Part shown: piece by piece, positions 24,801-37,300 of the stretch
Layout: the number at the start of each line of letters is the position of its first letter
Position numbering within the stretch: the first letter of the stretch is position 1
Program-made: the position numbers and the translations under genes
NCBI GenBank assembly: GCA_964023205.1
Contig: OZ026833.1
Coordinates: forward strand, 384,501 to 448,500
Reading direction: 5' to 3'
Length of the DNA: 64,000 nt
Source: Lutraria lutraria
Lineage: Eukaryota; Mollusca; Bivalvia; Venerida; Mactridae
The notes under the pieces: model-generated
What the model was told of the DNA's origin: nothing
The model's input: only the letters and a program-made list of their open reading frames with translations
Databases searched by the model: none

Positions 24801-26558
24801 CCTCTGTCTCCTATATAATTACGTGATCACATAATGTTTACTTCCCTCTGTCTCCTATATAATTTCGTGATCACATAATGTTTACTTCCCTCTGTCTCCT
24901 ATATAATTACGTGATCACACATTGTTTGCTTCCATCTGTCTCCTATATAATTACGTGATCACACATTGTTTGCTTCCCACTGTCTCCTATATAATTACGT
25001 GATCACACATTGTTTGCTTCCCTCTGTCTCCTATATAATTACGTGATCACATAATGTTTACTTCCCTCTGTCTCCTATATAATTACGTGATCACACATTG
25101 TTTACTTCCCTCTGTCTCCTATATAATTACGTGATCACACAATGTTTGCTTCCCTCTGTCTCCTATATAATTTCGTGATCACACATTGTTTGCTTCCATC
25201 TGTCTCCTATATAATTACGTGATCACATAATGTTTACTTCCCTCTGTCTCCTATATAATTACGTGATCACATAATGTTTACTTCCCTCTGTCTCCTATAT
25301 AATTACGTGATCACACAATGTTTGCTTCCATCTGTCTCCTATATAATTACGTGATCACATAATGTTTACTTCCCTCTGTCTCCTATATAATTACGTGATC
25401 ACACAATGTGTTTTCTGTATTTTTAGGTTACTCTACATCGGATCCTAGTTTGGCTGCAATGTGCGGCTATGAACCAGCGACGTTCGAGGATAATACGGGA
25501 CTTTACATTCTTATAAGATTCGAAACTGATGGTTCCGTAACAAAATCTGGCTTTTCTATCTCATTTTATATTGGTATGTACATGTATTAGCCAAACTGTG
25601 AAGTTCAGGCTTAGATATTTCAATTGTATTTTCTGATAACGTCTTAATAATGTTGTTCAGCGCTTATCTCAGACGTATTTTTTCCCCTGGACACACGTTT
25701 CTTTATTTCATTGTTATGGGTATATAGTGTATTGAAATAAGTGTTCGTGTTCCCACCCAGGACTATTTACTACTGTCATGTTCTATTGTATATGTGCATG
25801 TATATTTGAGTTCTGTTCAATGTTTTTACACTAAAACATGTGTATATATATATGTGTTCCGTTCAATGTTTTTTTACACTAAAACATGTGTATACATATA
25901 AGTGTTCTGTTCACTGTTTTTTACACTAACATGTGTATAATTATATTCTTATGTTACAGGAAGTTACATTGACCCAGACAGCGACACTGGTGCGGCTGAT
26001 GGAAGCGATGACGGTTCAGGAATACCTGATTACGTGTATCCTATCATTATTATTGGAATAATTTTGATAGTGTCAGTAACTGTTTTCATTTTTGTTGCGA
26101 AACGACAAAGAAGGCGTGTAGCGGCCTCTTTGAAAGGTCAAACAAAGTCAAATGTACAACAGCGAACAACTAAACAATTACTGGACGAAATGACAAACAA
26201 ATCTAAAGTTAATGACAAAAGGCCAAAAGTGTCGAGGAAAAAACCAGGAATCAAGCACCCGCAACCTAATATTGCTGGACCGAATGTTACGGTCATAAAT
26301 ATGGGTGGCCAGTCGCCTCACCCACCACCAAATCAGTACCCACCACCATTTGGTCTACGTGAAGACATGGCTTATCCACCATTAGCTGCAGGATCCGGTG
26401 GGAACCAACCACCACAACATATAAAACCTGTGTTTACAAATATTCCTGCGGGAGTCCAAAGTGCTCCTTTACCTCCATTTAGTGACCCAGGAAAAGTCCC
26501 TGTACCATTTGCATACCAGACACCATCAGAGGCTAGGGTTAATGGAACATATACCTAA
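12818..26558 (+). CDS. Four-CUB type I membrane protein A (14 coding exons)
   Basis: Exons: 12818-12881, 13727-13817, 15119-15231, 16505-16657, 17317-17386, 18349-18434, 18834-18962, 19781-19901, 21698-21807, 22612-22755, 23791-23893, 24126-24250, 25427-25573, 25960-26558. All introns are GT-AG and phases join without a break, giving 684 residues. Exon 1 is a signal peptide (MELGYLCVSFVVTLLLL). Each CUB domain uses three exons with phases 1-2-1: residues about 22-140, 141-235, 236-360 and 361-485. CUB markers include NYPSYYPK, CEWTL, YDFLNIYSG and GQNRGF. CUB2 is short and lacks the usual acidic calcium loop; CUB4 has lost the first Cys pair. A transmembrane helix at about 512-532 is followed by a basic stop and a 150-residue proline-rich tail with HPQPN and HPPPNQY. 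Likely an adhesion or recognition receptor; ligand unknown. A paralogue lies directly downstream. Confidence 0.9.
13548..13707 (+). mobile_element. MITE copy in CUB-A intron 1
   Basis: TA-flanked CAGTGTAACCTCCCC...GAGAGGTTGCACTG, about 160 bp, ending about 20 bases before the exon 2 acceptor at 13726. One of the best-preserved copies of the family at 1018. Confidence 0.75.
14087..14681 (-). mobile_element. Second mariner lineage, 5' half only, decayed
   Basis: On the minus strand the element begins right after TA (14682-14683) with CGAGGGCCGTTCATTT. A Met at 14577 opens a broken transposase reading (MAQKFALVHLF...). Further in is the helix-turn-helix segment ISSGSVHKILTQEL followed by CARWVPHLLTG, a clear mariner signature. 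There are stops and frame changes in between, and nothing after about 14087, so the catalytic domain is missing. The end sequence differs from the mariner at 3957, so this is a separate lineage. It lies in intron 2 of CUB-A. Confidence 0.75.
20337..21640 (+). repeat. 69-bp minisatellite in CUB-A intron 8
   Basis: About 17 nearly identical units of 69 bases, with a few one-base-shorter variants, follow shorter related units from 20337. Each full unit carries ATTACGTCAT (or ATTACGTTAT), ATCACGTAAT and ATTATGTCAT. Because the unit is a multiple of three it stays open for up to 271 codons, but the 'protein' is a bare 23-residue repeat and lies within a well-defined intron. ATGACGTAAT (reverse of ATTACGTCAT) fits the NFIL3/E4BP4 bZIP consensus. 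Confidence 0.95.
22838..23735 (+). repeat. 26-bp diverged minisatellite in CUB-A intron 10
   Basis: About 34 units of the type CTTGTTCTCTCAGTTTAATGTCATGG, with many substitutions and occasional one- or two-base indels, so older than the arrays in introns 8 and 12. It begins about 80 bases after exon 10 and ends about 55 bases before the exon 11 acceptor. Units contain CTCTCAG, which resembles a splice acceptor. Confidence 0.93.
24528..25409 (+). repeat. 44-bp minisatellite in CUB-A intron 12
   Basis: About 20 highly uniform units of 44 bases, each with CTGTCTCCTATATAATTACG followed by TGATCACA. Two alternating endings occur: ACAATGTTTGCTT and ATAATGTTTACTT. The array stops only 17 bases before the acceptor AG of exon 13 (25426), so it fills the usual branch-point area. 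Confidence 0.95.
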
Positions 26559-27134
26559 GATGAAACACTATTTTAACCAATATGCGTCCAGTTCACAAAC
26601 ATAACTTGGTTTCTACTTTAACAAGATCAGACTGATTTGACCAATCAATGACAAGAGTGTTTTGTAGCTTGGATTCAAGCGGCACTTCGTTAGGAATTCT
26701 GTGTAATATATGAAAAGTTCACAAACTCTGTGTATATATAAACAACTGATTGACCTTGGTCCATGTGAGATCTTCTGTTTACCCTCATTTGATGGTCCAA
26801 ATGATGTACTTCTTTCTTCTAATAAACGTATCTGTATTTATATATATTTGTCAACCATTTGCTATCCAAAGCAATGTAAATTGTACATTGGAATTTAGTA
26901 TTTTTGCGTGGTTTTGAAAGTGACGCCATTAATATTGTGCCTTGAATTTTGAAAATGTTATAACTAACACATATATTCTGTGATATTTATTGTATAGAAC
27001 CTGTTGAATTGTTTACATGCATCAGGAACAAGATTATGTATTTATATGTTTAACTTATAATGATATATAATGTCAGCATTCTTCGTACGTTTCGTACACT
27101 AATGTAACAATGTCACCGATAGGAAATCGGAAAA

Positions 27135-27262
27135 CAAGCTATTCATTGACTGCTCCGTTGCGTACAGATTTTTGACTAAAATTGTTGCTCCGCTACGTAC
27201 AGACATTGTTTTCTCCGTTGCGTACAGTACAATGTTTACACTTAGCACCGTTGCGTACAGTA
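27135..27262 (+). repeat. Four spaced copies of CCGTTGCGTACAG
   Basis: GCTCCGTTGCGTACAG, GCTCCGCTACGTACAG, CTCCGTTGCGTACAG and CACCGTTGCGTACAG occur within about 125 bases, spaced unevenly by 28-37 bases. A related TTTTGCGTACAG occurs near 27648. Origin and function unknown. Confidence 0.6.
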
Positions 27263-27832
27263 TGTAAAATTTAAAAGCTTTAAAACATCTACTACAAGGG
27301 ATTTTGTTGAGGAAATAATTAATATACATGAGGACCTTTACATTCTCCATACACGTGGACAAGTATTTTTGTCGATTCATTCATTTTAACGGAATAATCG
27401 TTGGTTTTGTTCAGTTTCCTCGCTTCGTTTTTCAAAAAACTCCTCACGTGATGTTCAGACACTAATTTGGGGAAAACGGCATGGTTTGATAAAAACGATT
27501 ATTAGCCGCCGATTGCCGTTTTAAAGTTCTTTCATTTGATGTATACTATTGTGTAGAGGACGTCCTATCTAAAAAGTTTGAATTAAAAACAAACGACACC
27601 TACCTCACAACATTTATCCGTCCGCCATCTTGTAAACACCGTTGATTTTTTGCGTACAGTGCTACCACACAGTGAGATACATGACACCAGAAAACCAAAA
27701 ATCCATAAACTGTTCTAGTCATTATTTGACCAAAACTCTACAAAGGGAGGTAATAGTTGTGAACTTCTTATGTCCCATCGTCCACTATTTTGTCACGTTG
27801 TTGTTGTCACGTGACACTGTATAAATAATACA

Positions 27833-27975
27833 ATAAAACCTCTCAAAACCTCTCTGGACTGGGTAAAAATTCTAGTTTTCTGAGAATTCTTGTTTTTTAC
27901 TGTGCTTTTGATAAAGAATCCGACAAAATTATCAAGTTTTCGGGGAGTCCTGTATTCAGGGGTTTTACTGTACAT
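27833..27975 (+). mobile_element. Second MITE family, copy 1
   Basis: It ends GTATTCAGGGGTTTTACTGTA, the reverse of a CAGTAAAACCCCTGAAT end, and begins with AAAACCTCTC text. Related to the sequence at 30270-30455. No coding capacity. Confidence 0.5.
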
Positions 27976-28520
27976 TATATTCTACAGTATAGATATTGAT
28001 GTATGTTTTTGTGTTGCATATTATACGTAAGTGACAGATTTATAATCAAATTGTTGTTTTTTATATGTATTTATATGCGGCTTAATAAACTTTTTTTGCA
28101 AATCATAATAAAAAAATATTTGAGTCTACGAGTTCTAGTTTGTCAAGGTATTAATATTTCAATATAAATATGTACAGTCAAACTCGTTAAATGAGATGCT
28201 GGTTATGCTAAGTGGTCGCTAAGATAGGGTTTACTGTAAATGCACTTATAATTATGTCAGATTGAAGCTTGGGAAATGAAAAAATACGCATGTAAGTATA
28301 CCATACAAAATTATATACAGTGACACACTGTTATAAAGAACACGGATATGGTGAAGAGTTAGATACAGTAAAATATTTTACCCGCATCAGTCCAAACAAA
28401 CACTTCATTATTTCATTGTCCTAGGTACAGGGAAACACGAATATGCATGAAATGGTGTATTTCAGCAAACATAGTAACCATGTTCTATTGTGTTATGTTA
28501 CACCGATATACAACAAATTA

Positions 28521-28672
28521 CAGTACAACCTGTCTAGAACGGCCCTCTTGAGCAACAACCTCCCTACAACAACAGCATGTTTTTCCCACCGCACGATTTA
28601 ACTATTAATTCAACCTCTCTAGAGCAACAGATGGTCCCAAAGGGTGTTGCTTTGGCGAGGTTATACTATATA
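28521..28672 (+). mobile_element. MITE copy (CAGT-ended family)
   Basis: TACAGTACAACCTGTCTAGA at the start and GGTGTTGCTTTGGCGAGG near the end match the family at 1018. A 3' half-copy lies at 29100-29170 (CTCAACTACAACATGATTTT...GAGAGGTTGCAC). At 28181-28250 a roughly 65-bp unrelated CAGTCAAAC...GTTTACTG element occurs. Confidence 0.6.
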
Positions 28673-29419
28673 TATATATCGTGATCTAAATCTCGTCTGA
28701 ACTGCGGATTAAGTGCATACTTTCGCGAGGAGTAACTGAATAGTCTTGATCTCTTAATATTGAAAACAGACCATGTATGGAAACGAAGGAAAATGTCTTC
28801 TGATCAGACAATTGATGTTAATAACTCCATTGAGGGAATAAAACCAGAAGAAACACGAATTTAACTTTGTGAGAAAATCATGTCAGTACTGTCTTATTGT
28901 GTTTATCAGCTTTATCTGTTACATGTACATTAAATAGAGATAAACTTTGTCTCTATTTAATGTATATGTACATGTACTAGAACATTGGTTCCCGTTGTCT
29001 CTGGCTGAACAGAGACCTTTGGTGCACTGCAACATGGAACAAGAACCAGTTTAATGTTCTTATATCCCTGCAAAGGAAAAAATGTACTAATTGAATGAAA
29101 TAACAACCTCTCAACTACAACATGATTTTGCTTCTCCCAAAGGGTGTTGCTTTGGAGAGGTTGCACTTTTAGTATTTAGTATTTTTCAGTCAGCAGCTTC
29201 AGGAAGATCTAAGATATCTACAGAATCATGTTTTTTTACATCATTATTTTGAATTAGCAGTTCCTAAAAATAAGGAAATAGAAAAGAAAAGAATTAATTA
29301 AAATACTTGTATGAATAAGATTAATCTGAACAAAGACCGTCTCCATCTAGTCACGTAAACGCTTAATCTCTGGTATAAAGATCATTCTTGTGGCCTTTAT
29401 TTAGGCCACATTATTTAGT

Positions 29420-29610
29420 TAACAAGAGCGCCGCAAGCGGTGCCAACGTACATCTGTTCACCGCCTTAGTGAGATCTATCCACCTATGAAGTTTCATGTT
29501 GCTACCTCTGATAGTTTCTGAGTTCTGAGCTACATTAAAGTTTTCCATGACACAGAGGCAGAAACCTCACACAGATCACAATAGCTCGACTTTTCCTTCG
29601 AAAGCAGACG
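29420..29610 (-). repeat. Dispersed repeat shared with the right end of the window
   Basis: 'GTGAGATCTATCCACCTATG', 'TTCTGAGCTACATTAAAGTTT' and 'GATCACAATAGCTCGACTTTT' occur here; their reverse complements, with small differences, occur at 63690-63860. Here the 34-bp segment is present once; there it is tandemly amplified. Confidence 0.65.
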
Positions 29611-30269
29611 AATTAAAAATATGGAAGACATTTTGAGACCAGGCCGAAAATAAATGATCGTTATAAAATTGTGGTGTAATTATTAAAGCGAGGATTGACA
29701 GTACAATATGAAGGCTAGTGTTATATTCGGCTTAGAAAACTGAGTAGATAGAAACTTATTCACAATGGATAGTTGATTATAATTCTCCTCGAAATTTAGT
29801 CGATCATGCAGGTTAGGGACTGATTTCCTTACAATAAGCCATCTGTTGTAAATAATTTACTAAATAGCTGTATATCATATTACATGTACATGTATACTTA
29901 CAATGTCACAAAATAACTTGACAGTAATAGTTCAGTGCTTAAATCATTCAAATAATGTAAGGCAAGGCCGAATGAATATAATTATATGAAGTTTTTAAGC
30001 CAGCATAATGAATTATCACTGTTACCAGGGCCTATAGTTGATCATGCATGTTATCTTAGATAAGCCGTACAACAAGTGTTTGATGTTTTCCAATCCTTTT
30101 TATTACTCTTAAACCGAACGAATATCACAATTCCCATACATGGATGAGTCTACAATTTTCTAAACATGGAATCTGGATTCGAAAATCCATCGATTCGGCG
30201 CAATGCACACAAGTCAATAACCAGTCTGTATCAACTGATGAAGTGTAATACCAATAATAAATGGGTGAC

Positions 30270-30455
30270 AATCTATCGGAAAATCCCTAATGACCGGACT
30301 CCCTGAAAACCGGAATTCGCTGAAAAGCTGACGATTTTCCAAGTCCCATTTAATTCCGGAATTTAGAAAAAGTTCTCTGAAACCCGGAATTCTCAGACAA
30401 AAGGACTTGTGACCCGGTCCGTAAAGGGTCCGGATTTCAGGGGTGTTACTGTATT
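30270..30455 (-). mobile_element. Second MITE family, copy 2
   Basis: Contains GGTCCGGATTTCAGGGG followed by TGTTACTGTA and several CCGGAATTC/CCGGACT words. It shares its end with 27833-27975. Confidence 0.45.
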
Positions 30456-31363
30456 CAGCTGACGATGAAACTTGTAAATATAATAAAATTTTATAAATAA
30501 GAATTGTGAGCGATGAAGCTACCATTGAACAAATATTTTTTATGCAACCTTATTGACAAATATCAGTGTAGTATATGGATATGGAAGACAAAGAGGGTTT
30601 CTATTTTTTTCTTTCATTTTATTGCTTTCATTATGCCGCTTGTAGACATTGTTGTCGTTAACAACGTTATAATTCTACAGAGAGTTGTTCGCTCAATAAT
30701 TTGAGTCTTCTCTTACAGCCTATGTAAATATCCGAGATAGTTCGAATAACAAAAGTTTTAAGAAACGAAATAAATGGATTGAAAATGAATTCAAAACTTG
30801 CACAAAGCTACCCATATAATGTTTTTTTTTAAAATCTGCTTGTGTTATTTATTTGACAAACAATAGTTCAGTCGACTTTAGTTAGGTGAGTGTATGTTCG
30901 CCACGCTGTTTTAAATGTTTTAACACATCTTGGATATCTTCTTGTTAAAGAATTGGATGTAAATCTGAATAAATAGTGACCACAATAATCATTTGGCTTA
31001 TCAGGCCGGAATATTTGTACTGTGATTTTGTAGTAATTCATTTTATTCAGGACAGGTAAATAGTATTCAATGTTACGACGACGTTCGGAACGTGATCTTG
31101 TTTATTTGGATTATTTATTTTATAGTATTGTAATTTAACATTTTGGGTTATTTATTCTTAATTTTTCATATCATAAACAGTGTCTCGAAATTATTGAATT
31201 GCTTTTAATTATTGATCAGTAACATAAGCCGCTTACTTCATTACGTTTTTCTGATTAAAGCTCTTTTATTCGACAGTGTAAATCAATAAATCTTTTACGG
31301 GTTTAATGGAGTTTTAAGTGAATAATTCATCTAAATTGGTAATTCTTTCAGATAATAGCGAGA

Positions 31364-34300
31364 ATGGTTACCATAGAAACGAAAATTGTGTTGTGGTTAT
31401 TTTTATTGTTTCTTAGGATTAATGTTGGTAAGTTTTAAATTGTCTTTTCAAACTTTGAAACAATTAATATGCAATGGCTTTATGGGAGATAGTTGCTTTC
31501 CGATTTTATGTAGTTTTAGTTGCTAGATTTTCGTTAATATAAATATTTTTTTAAATATCGTATGAATTAACAAAGCTATGAGGTTTCATTCTTGAGTCCA
31601 TATCATTAATCAAAGTACTGAAAGCACTGTCGGAAGGTGATTTTTTTTTCTAAACAAAGCGAAAAAGAGAAATGTACTCATATTGTTCGTATACCCATGC
31701 AAATATTTTGACATTTACATTAATGGACCGACTTAACATTTACATATAATACGTACAGAGCATAATATATGTGTTTGACACTGGAATCGGGCATAACGAA
31801 GCTTTACTGGTCGTTTAGCATTTAAAAAAGGAAAAATCACTGAAAAGTTTAACAGCACATTAAATTAAGACGATTAATGTACTAGTAACTGCATGAAGAA
31901 CTCTTTGGGTACTTTTGTTGAAAATATCCGGTTTCAGTTTAGGTTTTTGGTTTGGTTACACATTGAACAGTAATCTAAAACTGGTTTCGATTATAACTGA
32001 GTGATGAACAAACGGGCAGTTTAACGAAGCAAACTGGCGAAAGAAGGGGTCTTTACTATATTAACAGGAACAGAACAGAACAGATACTTTATTACATGAC
32101 TTGGGCCAAGGCTCATTATCATTTACATAATACAAATATATACATAAACAGGAATCTAAGCTTATTAAGAAAAACAATGAAAAAGAATGAAGTTATTATA
32201 TATATATATCTTTAGTTATTTCCTGATTAGAATATATCGGACGGCAGTGGAAATCGTGGTCACATCACACAATGTCATGCCAATCAGGTCCTGTGACTGC
32301 AAGTTGACACTTGATTATAACAGGGATACTATAACATTTACAAAATGTAATTAATACACTGTCCCTGATTTTACTAGCTATGGTTTCACATTCAACACAA
32401 GCTGTGTTTCTTATAATGGATGAATACCTGAATTTTAGTAGAATACAGCGCGCTGAAGCACAAACTTTGCAGAGCAATAACAAAAAAAAAGAACTTGGGA
32501 AATCAATTTGCTGAAATGTTAGAATAGGATAATTTATGTTACCGCATATATTCTAAGTGTCAGGTTTGGAGGCCTCATAAATCATGTTAAACTCAAAATT
32601 CTCGGAATCATATATGTGATATATGGCAGTTTTGTAACAGTTATGTTTACCATACCTCATACATGAACATTCTTTGCTGAAATCTGCAATAAGCGACAGG
32701 ATCGAGGAACCTGATGCTCAGAATATGTAATTATACAAACATATACATTTGTATACATTATTAATGCTTTCTAGCCATTATAAAACAATCGAATGGATGT
32801 TTGTAAGATGGAATTAATTGAACAAATTATTTTATTGCTTTGAAACTTTAAACTTCAGCGTGACTACGATGCTGTACGAGGGCTGTTCTGGGAGTTAGCG
32901 GAATTTCTATACAGCATGACTATTTACTAGACTACTGAATTAAAACTGCAAACAAAAAATGTTACTATTAGTCTGCACAAATTTAAAACACATCATGTGT
33001 TTAAAGTTTATTCCTCGTTATAAATAGTCTCCATAGTAATAGTCATAATCAGTGTTACTAAATTCAAAAAGACCATAACACAATGATATATGATTAAAAG
33101 GGTATCATTTTTTTAACGATAGAACGTCTATATTCACAGGTAACGGACAGTGTTCGGGTAGCACTCAGACACTCTCGGCTAGTGTTACGACACTCGGTGA
33201 AATTACGTCTCGAAATTACCCATCAACATACCCAAAGTAAGTAACATACACATGATGTTCTTTAAAGCTGAAATATCTCTCTTCTATCATGTATGGTGCT
33301 ACTTGGATAAAACAATTGGAAATAACTATCGTAATCTCATAGACTACATAACAATGAACTTCATGACAAGCCATGTTTTCATTGTATTAAAAAATATGTT
33401 GTTTTTTTTTCTTCAAAAATCAGATACAGTCGAACCTCTCTAATCCGGAATACTCTATAAACCGAACCTCTCTAATCCGGAATACTCTATAAACCGAACA
33501 AGTCACCTAGTAACCTTTGTTATTAGGAACCTCTCTTCTATATATCTACTGTATTCATTGATTTCGAAAAAATATTAGCGTCTTTCGATATGAGTCATGT
33601 AATGTCATATCCTTCAGGTCTGTAAAATTAAACAATATCAAGTTAAATCCGTTTTTACAGCAATGAAAATTGTATATGGGAGATAACTGCGAGTGGTTCA
33701 GTTTTGTTTTACGTGGATTATAAACGACTTGAGACAGGTGTTGACAACTTAATGATGTATTCTGGCACACGTATGTATCGGGCATTTGATTCAATAACTG
33801 TATACTGATAAACATGTCCAAAAGACAATCTGAATATACTGATTTAAATATCACCTTTCTGTAAAGATCAGTTAATATATTTCCAATACAAGCAATTTAT
33901 CTTAACATCTTAATATAAGCAAGGACTTATGCGTACATAATATGTATATAAGTCCTTGATATAAACCACTTCAATCGCCTCCAACACTGAAGAATATTTT
34001 TAATTCTTTATAAAACATTCTTACAAAACTATTTCATTGTAGGATAATATTGAAGCATATGAACTTTGTGCTTTCCAACTACGTTATATTGTTTGCACCG
34101 CCTTCTTTCTGTTCTGAGAAGTTAAGTCAGTGTTCTGATATTTCAAGTTTTATGCATTTTGCAATTCAAATGGAAATACAATAAGAAAAGCAAATAAGTC
34201 AAGTAGATCTATTTGAGATTTAATGATATATAAGGAGGCAAAATAATTATATAATTATAGAAATATTAGTAATATAATTTGTAACACGGGTATCATTATC

Positions 34301-37300
34301 TATAATTACAGAGACGGGTACTACAGTCTATGACTCAAGTCGGGCTCGTTCATATCCGACACCCTATGTTAAATCTTCCAGTGGAACACAGCTGACTATA
34401 ACGTTTACATCAGACAACGGGATTACATTTGGCGGCTTTAGAATGTATTATCTTGACATAAGTAGTCCACGTAAGTCATTAATCATGGTTACATCTTCAT
34501 AATAGTGTGAGTATAGTTTTAGATTACCAATATACGCAACATCTGGTGTTGTATTTTACAGACTGTCTCAAATTTGTAGAGTTATTGTTTGGGCGAGGGT
34601 TGTATGCATATGATATATCCGTTAATCTAAACGATTATATAAAAATTATGACGGGTAAACATTATTTTGTTAATTGGAGCGTTAATTAGCGGATGTACGG
34701 TACCGGGTATTATAAAGAGATACACAAATCATGTTGTTTTTGTTATTGCTCTACTAATGTGCATATATGTGATATACACAAAATGCACAAACATCACAAT
34801 ATTTTGTTAACAGTAAATGGTAGCACTAGTTGCAACAATTCCCATTTGAATCTGGTCAAATGCATTATATCAAGAATAATAGTAATGAGTTGATTCGTTT
34901 TCTTCCTAAATGTTCCATATGTAATATATATAATGAAACGTGTGTACTCATGCATCATTAGTTACCCTTTGGTTTTATTTCAGCAAGTTGTGGATCAACC
35001 CTCAGTGCTAACACTACTGCTCAACAATTAAGCTTCATATACAGGTCACAAGGGTTAGTCTGAATATATTTGATTACTTTAACTTTTATAACATTACATA
35101 GAATGTAAAACAATTTTAGCAAAGGGGTCGTGCCAAAAGTTCTAAAAACTTAGATATACAACCCTTACCGTCACAAGGGTTGGTTGCTTTTGACAAAAAC
35201 ATAATATATCGATCAAGTTCTTAGTGATACTGCAAGCAGAATGTTTCTTTTAAGATATAAGCGTTGTTCTAATTTCTATCAATGTCCACGTTTAACGTTG
35301 TTTTAATAGTGGCGGAAAATCTCATTCTTAACGAAGGCCAATTTACCTAGACTTAATGATATCTCAGTTATTAGGCAAATTATGGGAGAAAATAATTACT
35401 TATTTAAATTATCGCCCCTTGTTTTCCAGAAGTGGTTGTACTTGGACGATAACGTCATCAGGTCTGGTGGAGATCACAGTTTTGATGGTACAAGGACATG
35501 TCCATATTGAAGAAGGTTACAATGCATGTTTATAGTTTGAGCATCGTTAATGTTGTTTGTGTGTTTGTTTGTATCTTATTCTGTAAGCAGCAGCTAACAC
35601 CATCCCCTGGTAATACCCAGACGACCCCCTAAGGATCTGTTCCAATTGTTAAAACTGGAGAAGGGGCCCGTTGAAATGACCCTGCCTGTTAGAGCAACAT
35701 TAAACATCATGCATGAAAAAGGAAACCGTTCTGATAATATTTGACAAAGGTACATTGTAGTTGCGGATATAGGCGTTTAAATTTGCACAATCTGGAATGG
35801 GTTTATCTTTGTCAGCCATTGCCACATTTACAATCCGCTCCCCCCTTGTAGAGAGTTTTTAGCCGGTGAAGATGAATAGGGTCAAACAACATACACATAA
35901 GTAAGTTACCTTTAGTATTGTTTGTTAGACAAACTTAGGGTTGTTACAATATCCTTCAAGTGATCGTTAGTAATAATTAGCACGATCTGACAATTGGTAT
36001 AAATTTATCAGTTGTATACATGAACATGTGTGTGTGTTTTATTCAGGAGGTGTTGATGAATATATATCACAGAAAGCTGCTGTGATTGTCACAAGTACAA
36101 ATAGTGTTAATATCATTGGAGATTATAAAAAAGATTTCGTCATACTGTATAAGGAAGTGTCTTCAGGAACTGGTAATTATATAAGTATTGTCATTGTTTG
36201 ATGTGTGTCTGTTCTACAATCATTTAATGTTGACATACACCTTTTTTTAAAAGGTATAAACGTTGAAAGCATGTAATCAAAGTACTGAAAGTACTCATGG
36301 AAACTGAACTTACATAGACTTGCACTACAACATGGAAAGGGAAATGGTTTAACGCTTGCATGGCGGAAGTAGAAAAACGTAGTACTTTTGTCCGCATTAT
36401 AATTCATGCGCGCAAAACGAGTGACGGCTATGGAAATCTGAACTAACGTTCGTCGTGTTTTCACGACAATGCACGTAATCTGACGGTTTGAGTTTATAAA
36501 TTTACTTGTTACAAGGACTGCATGCATTCTGATTTTATGATTTTACTTCTAAATCTTGAAAACTGCATTAGATTAAATGTAATTACATGTATTATATAAA
36601 GTACCTTGAAGCTCATTCTGGAGGTTGTTTAATGTAGCGTGATTTTATTCCGTTTTGAATTATTTTATTTTAGTATATGTATAATAAGTGTTGTATTCTT
36701 CACAAGAAAATTGTTCAGTATCACAGCCATCTATAGAAATTCACTTCGACTATTGTTTATCTACAGATGCGCCCATTGTGACAACGACAGAAGAACCTAG
36801 CTCAGATTGTCGTGTGGGTAACACATTAACTGCAACAAGTACAATACAATATCTTCAGTCACCTTCATACCCGGGACCTTATCCCAAGTAAGTGACCCGT
36901 GCCTTGAACACGCACACAAAACATATCATTGGACTTGTTATGTCAATGAGGTTTTCTTGAAAAATCTAATTCCATGATATACGCATTTACAATCAAATTA
37001 CAGGAGGCGTTGAACATTAATTAATGTACATTAAAAAAGGTCGGCCTTTTGTTTCAAGGTTGATTAATTATATTTAATTGAGGAACGTGTTTCCTCAGAG
37101 ACAGTCTCGATTTGCAAGTGTCCAGTTACTCAGTGTTGACTGTACTTTATACGTTCATTCCGGACGCAAATAGAGAGATTTGGACATTAATTAGATCTTC
37201 TTTCAGTTCTGTAACTTGTACAGAAGTCATACAAGCAGAAAGCACAGACGATTCAGTGAACATTGAAATTATTGACTTTGATATATTTCCTGGCGATGGT

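Larger units (their letters stand above)
26559..31363. other. Region between the two CUB genes, repeats only
   Basis: AATAAA at 26821-26826 is a good candidate polyadenylation signal for CUB-A. The rest holds dispersed repeats listed separately and AT-rich sequence. A TTTCAG acceptor-like site ends at 31351, 12 bases before the CUB-B start codon. No further gene is seen on either strand. Confidence 0.55.

Noticed and set aside
22838..25409. Possible CRISPR arrays
   Set aside because: Units are contiguous without unique spacers and the host is clearly an animal; these are minisatellites.
32265..32483. Cys-containing minus-strand ORF near a LINE-like tail
   Set aside because: It might be a LINE remnant, but no motif could be confirmed by eye.
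36688..36766. Extension of CUB-B exon 8 upstream as one open frame
   Set aside because: A CTACAG acceptor at 36766 keeps the phase and gives the same 121-base exon as in CUB-A.
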